Shown here: one piece after another, positions 35,567-43,563 of the stretch
Layout of the letters: every line of letters begins with the position of its first letter
Numbering within the stretch: the stretch's first letter is position 1
DNA from: Spirosoma montaniterrae
GTDB lineage: Bacteria; Bacteroidota; Bacteroidia; Cytophagales; Spirosomataceae
Assembly: GCF_001988955.1 (NCBI RefSeq)
Contig: NZ_CP014263.1
Span: forward strand, 5,082,501-5,146,500
Direction: 5' to 3'
DNA: 64,000 nucleotides
Translations under genes and position numbers: made by a program
Notes under the pieces: generated by a model
What the model was told of the DNA's origin: nothing
Seen by the model: the letters and a program-made list of their open reading frames with translations, nothing else
Database searches by the model: none

Positions 35567-35998
35567 ATGCTCGAACGTCTGGAAGAAATCAGAGAAAATA
35601 TATTCCACTACCTCGAAGCCCGCATCGAGCTGTTTACGCTCGAAACGCGTGGCAAGCTGGAGGAAGGCGTGGTGGTGGGTATTCACAGCATTGTGCTGGC
35701 ATTGCTCGGTACAATGACAACCATCTTTTTGTTTAGTTTGCTGGCGGCTTATTTAAATGAAGTTACTGACAGCCGCTACCTCGGCTTTCTGATAGTAGCC
35801 GGGTTTTTCCTGATTCTGACGTTAATCTGGTTGTTTGCCAAAGACTTCTTCTCCAGTAAAATCCGGGTAGCAGCGTATAACGCGCTCAGGAAAAGCCAGG
35901 AGAAAAAGAAAGAGGAAAAATCGAACGCCGTAGAAGAATTGATGGCGAAAACCCGGTCGGACATGAGTCAGCAGCCGACTAACCGGACTATCGATTAA
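35567..35998 (+). CDS. Phage-holin-like (PF07332-type) membrane protein
   Basis: 143 residues from ATG 35567 (MLERLEEIRENIFHYLEAR). An amphipathic N-terminus is followed by two membrane helices (VVVGIHSIVLALLGTMTTIF, YLGFLIVAGFFLILTLIWLF) and a charged Lys/Glu-rich tail. This fits the small holin-like/YqjD-like membrane proteins found in many bacteria. There is no phage context, so lysis is not implied. It is followed by a second small membrane protein gene at 36041, and the pair looks like an envelope-stress unit; that is inference. Confidence 0.7.
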   Translation: MLERLEEIRENIFHYLEARIELFTLETRGKLEEGVVVGIHSIVLALLGTMTTIFLFSLLAAYLNEVTDSRYLGFLIVAGFFLILTLIWLFAKDFFSSKIRVAAYNALRKSQEKKKEEKSNAVEELMAKTRSDMSQQPTNRTID

Positions 35999-36040
35999 TT
36001 AACCGCGAATCAACGTGTTTCTTTACTAATATAACCGATT

Positions 36041-36565
36041 ATGGAAGATCCAAAAGTACCCTTTGCTGATACTACGGCCCGCCGGGCGCAATTGATGGCA
36101 GCAACAGAACGCTTCAAAACGTCAATCTCCAATAGTGTCGATTCGATAAAAGACGACGCCAGCGAGGCTGGTAAAACGGCCCTATTTGTTGCAGGTGCCG
36201 CTTTAGCCGTATATTTGGTTGTTAATGCCGTGTTGCCCAAGTCCGACGAGTACCGATATGCCGAAAAGTACGGCGAATCAGAAGCGTATGACGAAGACGA
36301 TTACAGCGAGGAAGCGTATGACGATGAGCCTGCTCAGCCAACTACGCAAAAAGCTGTTAAGCAACAGGCGAAAAAAACTCAGAAAGCAGCGGCTGCCAGC
36401 GGTCTGATTGGTGGTTTGATTACTTCAGTGCTGACCAACATCGCCCGCGAACAGTTAATGGGCTTTATAAGCCGTATCCGTCAGAATAATGCCATCAATC
36501 CAACTGCCGACCCAACGAAATACCACGAAAAGGCCACAACACAGCCTGTTAACTACACTCCGTAA
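36041..36565 (+). CDS. Hypothetical membrane protein
   Basis: 174 residues. A helical N-terminus (ARRAQLMAATERFKTSIS) precedes one membrane helix (ALFVAGAALAVYLVVNAVL at about 47-65). A strongly acidic low-complexity stretch (YDEDDYSEEAYDDEP) and an Ala/Lys-rich stretch follow, then a hydrophobic Gly-rich helix (SGLIGGLITSVLTNIA). No family recognised. Its last 77 bases overlap the start of the next gene in another frame. Confidence 0.65.
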   Translation: MEDPKVPFADTTARRAQLMAATERFKTSISNSVDSIKDDASEAGKTALFVAGAALAVYLVVNAVLPKSDEYRYAEKYGESEAYDEDDYSEEAYDDEPAQPTTQKAVKQQAKKTQKAAAASGLIGGLITSVLTNIAREQLMGFISRIRQNNAINPTADPTKYHEKATTQPVNYTP

Positions 36566-37298
36566 TCATAAACTGGCGGGGTATAAAACCTGTGCCATTC
36601 TGCTCGACCCTGATAAGGTTGAGCAGAATGCACTGATCGACCTGTTGTCGCAAACGCAGCGGCATCCGGTCGATTTCTTTTTGGTAGGTGGCAGCTTGGT
36701 AACCAACTACGCGCACAAGGAAGTAATTGCTACGATTCGCCAGTATTCAACCACTCCAGTGGTTTTGTTTCCGGGCAATCCGTTACACATCGAACCGACA
36801 GCCGATGCCATTCTGTTTTTGTCGCTGATTTCGGGCCGTAATCCTGAATTCCTGATTGGGCAGCATGTTATTGCGGCTCCACTACTGAAACAAAGTGGTC
36901 TGGAGATATTGCCAACGGGTTATATGGTAGTCGATAGTGGTGCGCCAACCACGGTATCTTACGTAAGCGGCACCATGCCGTTGCCCTACGATAAGCCCGC
37001 TGTGGCAGCCTGCACGGCGATGGCGGGTGAAATGCTTGGGCTGCAATTGATGTATTTAGATGCAGGCAGCGGTGCCCGCAGACCCGTATCGGCTGAGATG
37101 ATTACTGCCGTTCGGGCCGCCGTCGATACGCCAATAGTGGTTGGCGGAGGTATCAATTCGGGGGAGAAAGCTTATCATGCCCTCAAAGCCGGTGCTGATT
37201 TAGTCGTCGTAGGCAATGGTGTCGAGCAGAATCCCGATCTACTACCGGAGTTGTCGACGGTTGTTCGCGAATTCAATCAATCCGCCGTTCGTGCTTAA
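36489..37298 (+). CDS. Geranylgeranylglyceryl/heptaprenylglyceryl phosphate synthase family protein
   Basis: 269 residues from ATG 36489, overlapping the previous gene by 77 bases. No other usual start exists before the conserved core, which begins at CAILLDPDKVEQ. It has a TIM-barrel with VDFFLVGGSLVTN, VVLFPGNPLHIEPTADAILF, LEILPTGYMVVDSG, LMYLDAGSGA, and phosphate-binding VVGGGINSGEKAY and VVVGNGVEQNP. The enzyme joins a polyprenyl diphosphate to sn-glycerol-1-phosphate, giving archaeal-type ether precursors; Bacteroidota commonly encode it, although its product in these bacteria is little studied. The TonB-like gene follows three bases later. Confidence 0.92.
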   Translation: MPSIQLPTQRNTTKRPQHSLLTTLRNHKLAGYKTCAILLDPDKVEQNALIDLLSQTQRHPVDFFLVGGSLVTNYAHKEVIATIRQYSTTPVVLFPGNPLHIEPTADAILFLSLISGRNPEFLIGQHVIAAPLLKQSGLEILPTGYMVVDSGAPTTVSYVSGTMPLPYDKPAVAACTAMAGEMLGLQLMYLDAGSGARRPVSAEMITAVRAAVDTPIVVGGGINSGEKAYHALKAGADLVVVGNGVEQNPDLLPELSTVVREFNQSAVRA

Positions 37299-37301
37299 TT
37301 C

Positions 37302-37736
37302 ATGAAAACATACAACAAATGGCTGACAATGACCGTGCTGATTGCCGGTCTGCTCGGCACCGCATCGGTCGACACAATGGCCCAGTCGCGGTTAACGAAG
37401 GTGTACACCGTGCCAGAACGCGAACCGGAATTTCCGGGCGGTAAAGCTGCCCTCAGCCGCTATTTGGCCGCTACCATCAAAGTTCCTGGCTCGTTGACGC
37501 GCAATTCATACAACACCGGCCCCATATCGGCGCGGTTCATTGTTGATGCTGATGGCTCGGTGCGCGACGTGCGCATACTGACCAAAACGCTCGACAATAA
37601 AACCAAAAAAAGTTTACAGGGCTTTATGGCGTCGATTATTACGTCGGTCGAACAGATGCCCCGCTGGCGACCGGGCGAAGTTGACGGACGACCTGTACCT
37701 GTGTTCTACACGCTACCTATAGAAGTAACGTTATAA
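37302..37736 (+). CDS. Secreted TonB C-terminal-like domain protein
   Basis: 144 residues with a signal peptide (WLTMTVLIAGLLGTASVDTM, cleaved near AQS). The rest resembles the TonB C-terminal fold of Bacteroidota energy transducers: EREPEFPGGKAALSRYLA, ISARFIVDADGSVRDVRILT and MPRWRPGEVDGRPVPVFYTL. There is no membrane anchor or Pro-rich linker, so it is not a full TonB; such short periplasmic forms have no settled role. It starts three bases after the GGGP synthase gene and probably shares its transcript, ended by the terminator at 37738. Confidence 0.82.
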   Translation: MKTYNKWLTMTVLIAGLLGTASVDTMAQSRLTKVYTVPEREPEFPGGKAALSRYLAATIKVPGSLTRNSYNTGPISARFIVDADGSVRDVRILTKTLDNKTKKSLQGFMASIITSVEQMPRWRPGEVDGRPVPVFYTLPIEVTL

Positions 37737-37737
37737 C

Positions 37738-37770
37738 AAAAACCCCCGACCAGATTGGCCGGGGGTTTTT
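37738..37770. terminator. Bidirectional intrinsic terminator
   Basis: AAAAACCCCCG (37738-37748) pairs with CGGGGGTTTTT (37760-37770), giving T runs on both strands. It serves the TonB-like gene and the convergent AraC gene. Confidence 0.93.
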
Positions 37771-37771
37771 G

Positions 37772-38698
37772 TTAAACGTTCATCAGCGATTCGCGACGGC
37801 GCATCTTGCCCGCCGGAATACCGAACATCATCTTGAACCGGCGGCAGAAATAGGCAGTGTCTTTGTAGCCCACCTCCGAACCGATGGCCCGAATGCTTTT
37901 CTTGCTTGTGCGCAGCAGGCCAACGGCAGCTTCCATACGCTGGTATTCGATGTAATCCTGTGGGTTAATGCCCGTCAGCATTTTGAAGTACTGCCCAACG
38001 TAATCTTCCGATACGTTGGCAACGTTTGCCAGCACCTTGTTCGACAGGTCGCCACCGAGGTTGTCTTTGATATAGGCAAAGATATCGATCAGGCGCGGGT
38101 CTTTGAAATACGTGCTGTTCGTTACCAACTGCTCGACAAACAGGCGGTTCTTCAGGATGTACCGAATGACATCGATGACAATCTCTTCGGTTTTGATCTT
38201 GATAATCCGCCCTTTACCCGCCAGATCGGTCATTTCTTCGGCCAGAATCTGATTAATGGCAATCGCCAGCGATTCTTCGCGCTTGATAATGAACGGCGGC
38301 ACGTCGAGCGAATTGAAGAAATTGACCGAATCGAATACTTTAGCTTCAAACGACACATAGCCGAACGAGTTGGGTAAGTGCCCAATCAGCTTAGGATCGT
38401 TGTTGCCCTCCCAGTACGACTCGCGGTGAGTCATAAAATCTTCATTCGAGACCGTTTTCGGGTTCGATGAATCGCCATAAGTGACCGTTACGTGCTTACC
38501 GCCCGGAATGAACAGCATGTCGCCCACGTCAACTTTTATTCTATCATCGCCAATCGAGACTTCGCCATTGTATAGAATCAACAGCGTGTTTTCGACGTCG
38601 TAAAAATTCTTTATCGTGATCGGTTGTAAAATCCGAATGTTGCGGGCTTTTATGAATTTGACGCCCAGCGATTCGATAATCTTATTATAATCTTCCAT
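37772..38698 (-). CDS. AraC family transcriptional regulator
   Basis: 308 residues. The N-terminal half is a cupin-like ligand domain (LLILYNGEVSIGDDRIKVDV, MLFIPGGKHVTVTYGD). The C-terminal half has two helix-turn-helix units: NKVLANVANVSEDYVGQYFK and IRAIGSEVGYKDTAYFCRRF, ending KMMFGIPAGKMRRRE. The first half resembles the RmlC-like sensing domain, with a possible small-molecule ligand. A tandem 18-bp direct repeat overlaps its promoter and is a good candidate for self-binding. The targets beyond that are not evident; the neighbouring acyl-CoA dehydrogenase is a same-strand gene upstream. Confidence 0.92.
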   Translation of the reverse strand: MEDYNKIIESLGVKFIKARNIRILQPITIKNFYDVENTLLILYNGEVSIGDDRIKVDVGDMLFIPGGKHVTVTYGDSSNPKTVSNEDFMTHRESYWEGNNDPKLIGHLPNSFGYVSFEAKVFDSVNFFNSLDVPPFIIKREESLAIAINQILAEEMTDLAGKGRIIKIKTEEIVIDVIRYILKNRLFVEQLVTNSTYFKDPRLIDIFAYIKDNLGGDLSNKVLANVANVSEDYVGQYFKMLTGINPQDYIEYQRMEAAVGLLRTSKKSIRAIGSEVGYKDTAYFCRRFKMMFGIPAGKMRRRESLMNV

Positions 38699-38735
38699 AG
38701 CGGATGGGGTGTATAGTCTGAGTGTCTGCGCTCAA

Positions 38736-38771
38736 ATTTGCACAAAACTAATAATTTGTACAAAACTAATA
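38736..38771 (-). promoter_or_regulatory. Tandem 18-bp direct repeats over the araC-type promoter
   Basis: Two adjacent 18-mers (38736-38753 and 38754-38771) differ by one base; on the minus strand they read TATTAGTTTTGTACAAAT and TATTAGTTTTGTGCAAAT. A TAGTTTTG -7 box (38743-38750) lies in the gene-proximal copy, and TTG at 38772-38774 is 21 bases upstream. AraC proteins usually bind tandem half-sites, so autoregulation is likely. Confidence 0.6.
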
Positions 38772-38795
38772 CAAGTATAAAAGTTTCCAGAAGAT

Positions 38796-38829
38796 AAAAA
38801 AAACGCGCGAATCCATGAAGGATTCGCGC
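38796..38829 (-). terminator. Intrinsic terminator of the acyl-CoA dehydrogenase gene
   Basis: On the minus strand GCGCGAATCC (38820-38829) pairs perfectly with GGATTCGCGC (38805-38814) around a five-base loop, followed by eight T after one G. Confidence 0.92.
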
Positions 38830-38867
38830 TCAGACTACGGAATAATACTATTTGTGTTAAAAAAAAC

Positions 38868-40037
38868 TTATCGAACGAGCTCGCGGGCAATCACTAATTT
38901 TTGTATTTCAGACGTACCCTCGTATATCTGAGTGATTTTTGCGTCGCGCATGAACCGTTCAACGTGAAACTCTTTTACATACCCATAGCCGCCATGAATC
39001 TGCACGGCTTCGGTGGTGGCCCACATGGCTACGTCTGAAGCAAATAGTTTTGCCATCGCAGCAGCCTGTACGTAATCTTTGTGTTCATCTTTGAGCCGGG
39101 CGGCTTTGTAAACCAGCAGCCGGGCAGCTTCTATCTTAGTTGCCATTTCGGCCAGTTTAAACTGAATGGCCTGATGGTCAAAGATTTGTTTGCCAAACGC
39201 TTTGCGCTCCTGACTGTACTTCAACGCCAGTTCATAAGCTCCGGCAGCAATCCCCAACGCCTGAGCGGCAATGCCAATGCGCCCCCCGTTGAGCGTCGAC
39301 ATGGCGAACTTGAAGCCAAAACCGTCGTCGCCGATACGGTCTTCTTTTGGCACTTTCACGTCGGTAAACAGCAGCGAGTGCGTGTCTGACGCCCGAATAC
39401 CCATTTTGTCTTCTTTTTTGCCGACTACAAAACCGGGTGCCCCTTTTTCCACAACTAAGCAGTTGATGCCCCGGTGCCGTTTTTCGCGGTCGGTTTGGGC
39501 AATTACCAAGCAAATGCCCGACGTGTTGCCGTTGGTGATCCAGTTTTTAGTGCCGTTCAGCAGGTAGTGGTCGCCTTTGTCTTCGGCGGTCGTAGCCTGC
39601 GAAGTAGCGTCGGAACCGGCTTCGGGTTCTGATAGGCAGAAGGCGCCTATGGTTTCGCCCGTAGCCAGCCGGGTCAGGTACTTTTGTTTCTGCTCTTCGG
39701 TGCCATAGGCTTCTAAACCATAGCAAACCAATGAGTTATTCACAGATACGATTACAGAGGCCGACGCATCGACTTTGGAGAGTTCTTCCATCGCCAATAC
39801 ATACGATACCGTATCCATGCCGCCCCCACCATAGTCGGGCGAGACCATCATACCCATAAATCCCAGCTCACCCATTCGCCGAATCAGTTCGGTCGGGAAT
39901 TTCTGTTCGTTGTCACGCTCGATCACGCCCGGCAGCAGCTCGCTTTGCGCAAAGTCGCGGGCGGCTTCCTGCACGGCCCGGTGTTCTTCCGTCAAGTTGA
40001 AATTTAATCCCTGTAACTCCAGCGTTGCCGTTGCCAT
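38868..40037 (-). CDS. Acyl-CoA dehydrogenase
   Basis: 389 residues from ATG 40037 (MATATLELQGLNFNLTEEHR), the usual length. The frame is open to 40109, but the extra residues translate leader sequence. It oxidises acyl-CoA to trans-2-enoyl-CoA with FAD, passing electrons to ETF. Signature 1 is FCLSEPEAGSDATSQ; YVKEFHVERFMRDAKI and the catalytic-Glu motif ITQIYEGTSEIQKLVIAREL are intact. This resembles the short-chain/butyryl type, but chain length cannot be fixed from motifs. A TATCTTTG box at 40078-40085 (minus strand) may be its -7 element. The MaoC hydratase gene lies upstream across a repeat region. Confidence 0.94.
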   Translation of the reverse strand: MATATLELQGLNFNLTEEHRAVQEAARDFAQSELLPGVIERDNEQKFPTELIRRMGELGFMGMMVSPDYGGGGMDTVSYVLAMEELSKVDASASVIVSVNNSLVCYGLEAYGTEEQKQKYLTRLATGETIGAFCLSEPEAGSDATSQATTAEDKGDHYLLNGTKNWITNGNTSGICLVIAQTDREKRHRGINCLVVEKGAPGFVVGKKEDKMGIRASDTHSLLFTDVKVPKEDRIGDDGFGFKFAMSTLNGGRIGIAAQALGIAAGAYELALKYSQERKAFGKQIFDHQAIQFKLAEMATKIEAARLLVYKAARLKDEHKDYVQAAAMAKLFASDVAMWATTEAVQIHGGYGYVKEFHVERFMRDAKITQIYEGTSEIQKLVIARELVR

Positions 40038-40102
40038 AGGTTGCAAGTGGTTTTGGTTTGTTGTAAAATGAATGGTACAAAGATAACCTGAACCAGGAGT
40101 CT

Positions 40103-40270
40103 GAACCATGATTAGCCATGATTTTCAGGATTACTACAAGATTCTATGCACTGCTCATTTGATTCTGTAAAACAAACACACCGCATAAATCCCGTTTAAC
40201 CTTGTCAATCCCGGCTAATCCTGGTCAGACATCCCATTTAATCCTGTCAATCCTGGCTAATCCTGGTTCC
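40103..40270. repeat. Inverted GATT-repeat array with 10/9/11-base spacing
   Basis: Left arm: GATTAGCCAT, GATTTTCAG, GATTACTACAA from 40111. The right arm, reverse complemented, holds two copies of a similar unit, AGGATTAGCC, AGGATTGAC, AGGATTAAATG and AGGATTAGCC, GGGATTGAC, AAGGTTAAACG (40186-40270). The spacing pattern 10, 9, 11 is the same on both arms. It lies between the MaoC and acyl-CoA dehydrogenase genes and reaches the MaoC stop codon. Confidence 0.7.
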
Positions 40271-40740
40271 TATTCAAACAGCAATGTAATCAACTCGGCT
40301 ACGCAGGCTGGTTTTGTTTCGCCTTCTACCTCAAACGCGCATTCAACAATGGCCCGCACTCCCCGGCTACCCTCGTTTGCATGTTGCGGTTCGGCATGAT
40401 GAAGCCAGGCTTTCATGCGCAAACGGCTACCTACCGGAACGGCGTTGGTAAACCGGATTTTATTAGCCCCGTAATTGATGCCCATTTTCACCGATTCAAC
40501 GCGGTAAATCTCAGCCATGAGTTTGGGAGCCAGCGAAAGGGTAAGAAATCCGTGAGCAATTGGCGTTCGATAAGGCGATTCGCGGGCCGCTCGTTCGGGG
40601 TCGGTATGAATCCACTGATGATCGCCGGTAGCCTGAGCGAATAAATTGACCATCTCCTGTGTAATGGTCATGTAGTCTGTTTCGCCGAGTGGCTGACCCG
40701 CGTGGGCGGCAAATTCATCGAGGTTGGCAAAGGTTTGCAT
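40270..40740 (-). CDS. MaoC family dehydratase
   Basis: 156 residues from ATG 40740 (MQTFANLDEFAAHAGQPLGE); the frame is open to 40941, but that overlaps the divergent hydrolase and is implausible. The hot-dog fold signature is FAQATGDHQWIHTDPERA, with the catalytic Asp and His of R-specific enoyl-CoA hydratases, then PIAHGFLTLSLAPKL. Members hydrate enoyl-CoA or act in similar thioester chemistry. Its position near an acyl-CoA dehydrogenase on the same strand suggests linked fatty-acid metabolism. Single-domain form, resembling NodN. Confidence 0.9.
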   Translation of the reverse strand: MQTFANLDEFAAHAGQPLGETDYMTITQEMVNLFAQATGDHQWIHTDPERAARESPYRTPIAHGFLTLSLAPKLMAEIYRVESVKMGINYGANKIRFTNAVPVGSRLRMKAWLHHAEPQHANEGSRGVRAIVECAFEVEGETKPACVAELITLLFE

Positions 40741-40808
40741 AGAGGGCAAAGAGAAATGAATAATGTAAGCTGAATACCTGTTATTCAGCCGTGCAATATC
40801 TTTACCGG

Positions 40809-41597
40809 ATGAACACGGTTGGTAGTACTCAGTTTTTTTCCTTCGAGCAGAGCCAAATTGCTTACCGTGTGTTTGGTAACGGCCCAACGGCATTGCTGGC
40901 GTTTCACGGTTTCGGGCAGAACGGAGCCGTGTTTGAGCCATTAGCCGCTACTCGGTTTACAGTTTATGCCATCGATTTGTATTATCACGGCAGCACGTTC
41001 GTCGGTAATGACCTACTAACTAAATCAGACTGGCAACGGTTTATTGATGCTTTTCTACAGGCGCACCGCATTGATCGATTTTCGCTCATCGGTTTCAGCC
41101 TCGGTGGTCGGTTTGCCCTGACGCTGGTCGAAGCCTTTGCCGGGCAGCTCGATCAACTGCTGCTCATTGCGCCCGATGGCATCACGCGGAGTTTCTGGTA
41201 CGAACTTGCCACCAGCACAGCCGCCGGGCGGGCATTGTTTCGGTACGTGTTGCGGCATCTGCCTTTGCTGAGCTACTTCGGCCACAGGCTGGTGCGGCTG
41301 GGTTTGCTCAACCGAACGGTCATGCGCTTCGCCGAAATCTCGCTCGCCACGCCCGAACAGCGAACGCTCGTGTACCAGACCTGGACGCAGTTTCGGCACA
41401 TCCGGCCTGATTTGGAAATTGTTTCTACTCAATTGATTGCCAATCCGGTACGTGTCCGGTTTTTCACGGGCGAATTTGATCGTATCGTGCCGGGAAATTA
41501 TATTTTGCCGCTCACCAAACGGCTTCGGCACTATGAAGTAACCGTTTTGAAAACGGGTCATAACCGGCTGATTGAGTTGGTGGCAGAAAAAGTCTGA
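40809..41597 (+). CDS. Alpha/beta hydrolase
   Basis: 262 residues from ATG 40809 (MNTVGSTQFF); GTG at 40791 is the alternative. Oxyanion region LLAFHGFGQNGAVFEPLA, nucleophile elbow LIGFSLGGRFALTL (Ser), acid FFTGEFDRIVP (Asp) and TGHNRLIELV (His). The triad is complete. The substrate is unknown; the fold includes esterases, haloalkane dehalogenases and C-C hydrolases. It is divergent from MaoC, with overlapping leader regions, and converges on the TVP38 gene. Confidence 0.87.
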   Translation: MNTVGSTQFFSFEQSQIAYRVFGNGPTALLAFHGFGQNGAVFEPLAATRFTVYAIDLYYHGSTFVGNDLLTKSDWQRFIDAFLQAHRIDRFSLIGFSLGGRFALTLVEAFAGQLDQLLLIAPDGITRSFWYELATSTAAGRALFRYVLRHLPLLSYFGHRLVRLGLLNRTVMRFAEISLATPEQRTLVYQTWTQFRHIRPDLEIVSTQLIANPVRVRFFTGEFDRIVPGNYILPLTKRLRHYEVTVLKTGHNRLIELVAEKV

Positions 41598-41603
41598 TCT
41601 TAC

Positions 41604-42275
41604 TCAGCGCAACGCCCGCTGAATTACGCGCCACAGACCGGCAATAGACACCAGAATCAGCCCGGCAATGATGATTTCGCCCCAGATGCTTTGGTTCGGG
41701 TCTTCGAGCAGGGTTCTGATTTCGCGGGCTTCGTGGCCCGACCAAACCGCCAGCAACGTGCGCGGTGTCATGCCCAGAAAACCGCCAAGCAGAATGTTTT
41801 TCAGTTTCGCCCCCGACAGCGCAAATAATAAATTGGTGAGACCGAAGGGTAGAATAGGGGAGAGTTTGGCGAAAAAAATGACTTCGAGTTCTTTGTTTAA
41901 GATACGGTCGAGTACCGACTGTGCTTTCGGATTGCGTCGCAGAAACCGTATGAATCGGTCGTGGTCGAGCCAGTGAACGAGTTGATTGATAAAGAGAATG
42001 CCCCCGAAGTTGATAACAAAAATGGGTAAAACCGCTCCCCAGCCCAGAAAGTAGCCAAACAGAAGAGCCAGCATGGTGGGGGGCGTCAGTGCGGCAGACG
42101 TTATGGCACAGACCAGCGTAACAACGGCCCATTGCCCGCCTGAAAAACCAGCGATGGCCGCTTCATGGACAACGGCATAGTACGACAGCACCGACGTGAA
42201 GACAATGGGCGTGACAGACATCAGCACACCCGCAACGGCTGGACCGGTAAGTTTTTGGCGAATAGATTGTTCCAC
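41604..42275 (-). CDS. TVP38/TMEM64 family (VTT domain) membrane protein
   Basis: 223 residues with about six membrane helices. The VTT/SNARE-associated core is LTPPTMLALLFGYFLGWGAV, FVINFGGILFINQLVHWLDH, and FFAKLSPILPFGLTNLLFAL. The second half has LGGFLGMTPRTLLAVWSG. Such proteins are related to DedA and are proposed to move lipids or act in membrane homeostasis; no specific cargo can be assigned. Divergent from the cystathionine gamma-synthase gene. Confidence 0.85.
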   Translation of the reverse strand: MEQSIRQKLTGPAVAGVLMSVTPIVFTSVLSYYAVVHEAAIAGFSGGQWAVVTLVCAITSAALTPPTMLALLFGYFLGWGAVLPIFVINFGGILFINQLVHWLDHDRFIRFLRRNPKAQSVLDRILNKELEVIFFAKLSPILPFGLTNLLFALSGAKLKNILLGGFLGMTPRTLLAVWSGHEAREIRTLLEDPNQSIWGEIIIAGLILVSIAGLWRVIQRALR

Positions 42276-42319
42276 TGAATAGCTAAACCGTGAGCGAAGC
42301 GGTTTCGTTACCTTTGCAT

Positions 42320-43459
42320 ATGAACTTCGGAACCAAAGCCATCCATGCCGGTATTGAGCCGGACCCTACAACGGGCGCAATTATGACGCCCATATACCAG
42401 ACGTCGACGTATGTGCAGGAGTCGCCGGGTAAGCACAAGGGCTACGAATACGCCCGCACGCAGAACCCTACCCGAACGGTGTTGCAAAATAACCTCGCAG
42501 CTCTCGAAAACGGCAGGCATGGCATTTGCTATTCGTCGGGGCTTGGCGCAACCGACGCTATACTGAAACTGTTCCGGCCCGGCGATGAGATTATTGCCAG
42601 CAACGACCTCTATGGCGGCACGTATCGGATTATGGTACGCGTATTTCAGGAATTCGGGCTGAAATTTTCGTTCGTGAACCTGGCCGACCCGTCGCTGCTG
42701 GAAGCGGCTATAACGCCCGCCACCAAGATGGTCTGGATCGAAACGCCTACCAATCCGCTGCTGCGGCTGGTTGATATTACGGCTATTGCGGCTATTACTA
42801 AATCGCGCGGCATCCAACTCGTAGTCGATAATACGTTCGCGTCGCCCTACCTGCAAAACCCGCTCGATCTGGGAGCCGACATTGTGGTGCATTCTGTCAC
42901 GAAATATCTGGGCGGTCACTCCGATACGGTAATGGGGGCAATTGTATTGAACGACGACGAAACGGCGCAGCGACTGGCCTTTATTCAGAATGCCTGTGGA
43001 GCCGTGCCAGGGCCGCAGGATTGTTTTTTGGTGCTTCGTGGTATCAAAACCCTGCACGTCAGGATGCAGCGGCACTGCGAAAACGCCCAGAAAGTAGCCG
43101 AGTTTCTGCAACAGCACCCGAAGGTGAGCCACGTGTACTATCCCGGTTTGCCCACCCACCCCGGCCACGAATTAGCCAAACAACAAATGCGCGGCTTTGG
43201 CGGAATGCTTTCGTTTGAGCTGGCAGGCGACCGCATGGACGAAGCCGTGCGCGTGATGGAAAGTTTCAGCGTATTCTCGCTGGGCGAGTCGCTGGGTGGG
43301 GTTGAGTCGTTGTGTACGCACCCGGCCAGCATGACCCACGCCAGCATTCCGAAAGAAGAACGCGAGAAAAATGGCCTGAAAGATACCCTTATCCGACTGA
43401 GCGTTGGCATCGAAGACGTAGACGATCTGATTCAGGATTTAACGCAGGCAATACAGTAG
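42320..43459 (+). CDS. metB: Cystathionine gamma-synthase/lyase, PLP-dependent
   Basis: 379 residues from ATG 42320 (MNFGTKAIHAGIEPDPTTG); GTG at 42290 is a weaker alternative. PLP enzyme of the transsulfuration family: phosphate-binding YSSGLGATDAILKLF, DNTFASPYLQNPLDLGAD, the PLP lysine in SVTKYLGGHSD, and the C-terminal SLGGVESLCTHPASMTHA with the substrate Arg in LIRLSVGIED. Synthase, gamma-lyase and beta-lyase variants are hard to separate by motif; the SxxK region and context fit cystathionine gamma-synthase, but the lyase is possible. Confidence 0.88.
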   Translation: MNFGTKAIHAGIEPDPTTGAIMTPIYQTSTYVQESPGKHKGYEYARTQNPTRTVLQNNLAALENGRHGICYSSGLGATDAILKLFRPGDEIIASNDLYGGTYRIMVRVFQEFGLKFSFVNLADPSLLEAAITPATKMVWIETPTNPLLRLVDITAIAAITKSRGIQLVVDNTFASPYLQNPLDLGADIVVHSVTKYLGGHSDTVMGAIVLNDDETAQRLAFIQNACGAVPGPQDCFLVLRGIKTLHVRMQRHCENAQKVAEFLQQHPKVSHVYYPGLPTHPGHELAKQQMRGFGGMLSFELAGDRMDEAVRVMESFSVFSLGESLGGVESLCTHPASMTHASIPKEEREKNGLKDTLIRLSVGIEDVDDLIQDLTQAIQ

Positions 43460-43563
43460 CTGTTACTTTATTGGCCTTTGTCTGTCTATTAAGTAGAAGA
43501 TTGGCGGGTGGATTGCGAATTTTTTGAGAAAACGGCTAACTATACGTCCACCGCACGGCTACT

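Noticed and set aside
35567..35998. Prophage remnant suggested by a holin-like protein
   Set aside because: No other phage gene is near; the family is widespread in chromosomes as a membrane protein.
37302..37736. Functional TonB protein
   Set aside because: It has a cleavable signal and no anchor helix or Pro-rich linker, so it cannot span the periplasm as TonB does.
42308..43168. 286-residue ORF antisense to metB
   Set aside because: The opposite strand encodes a complete PLP enzyme; the antisense frame is low-complexity and basic.
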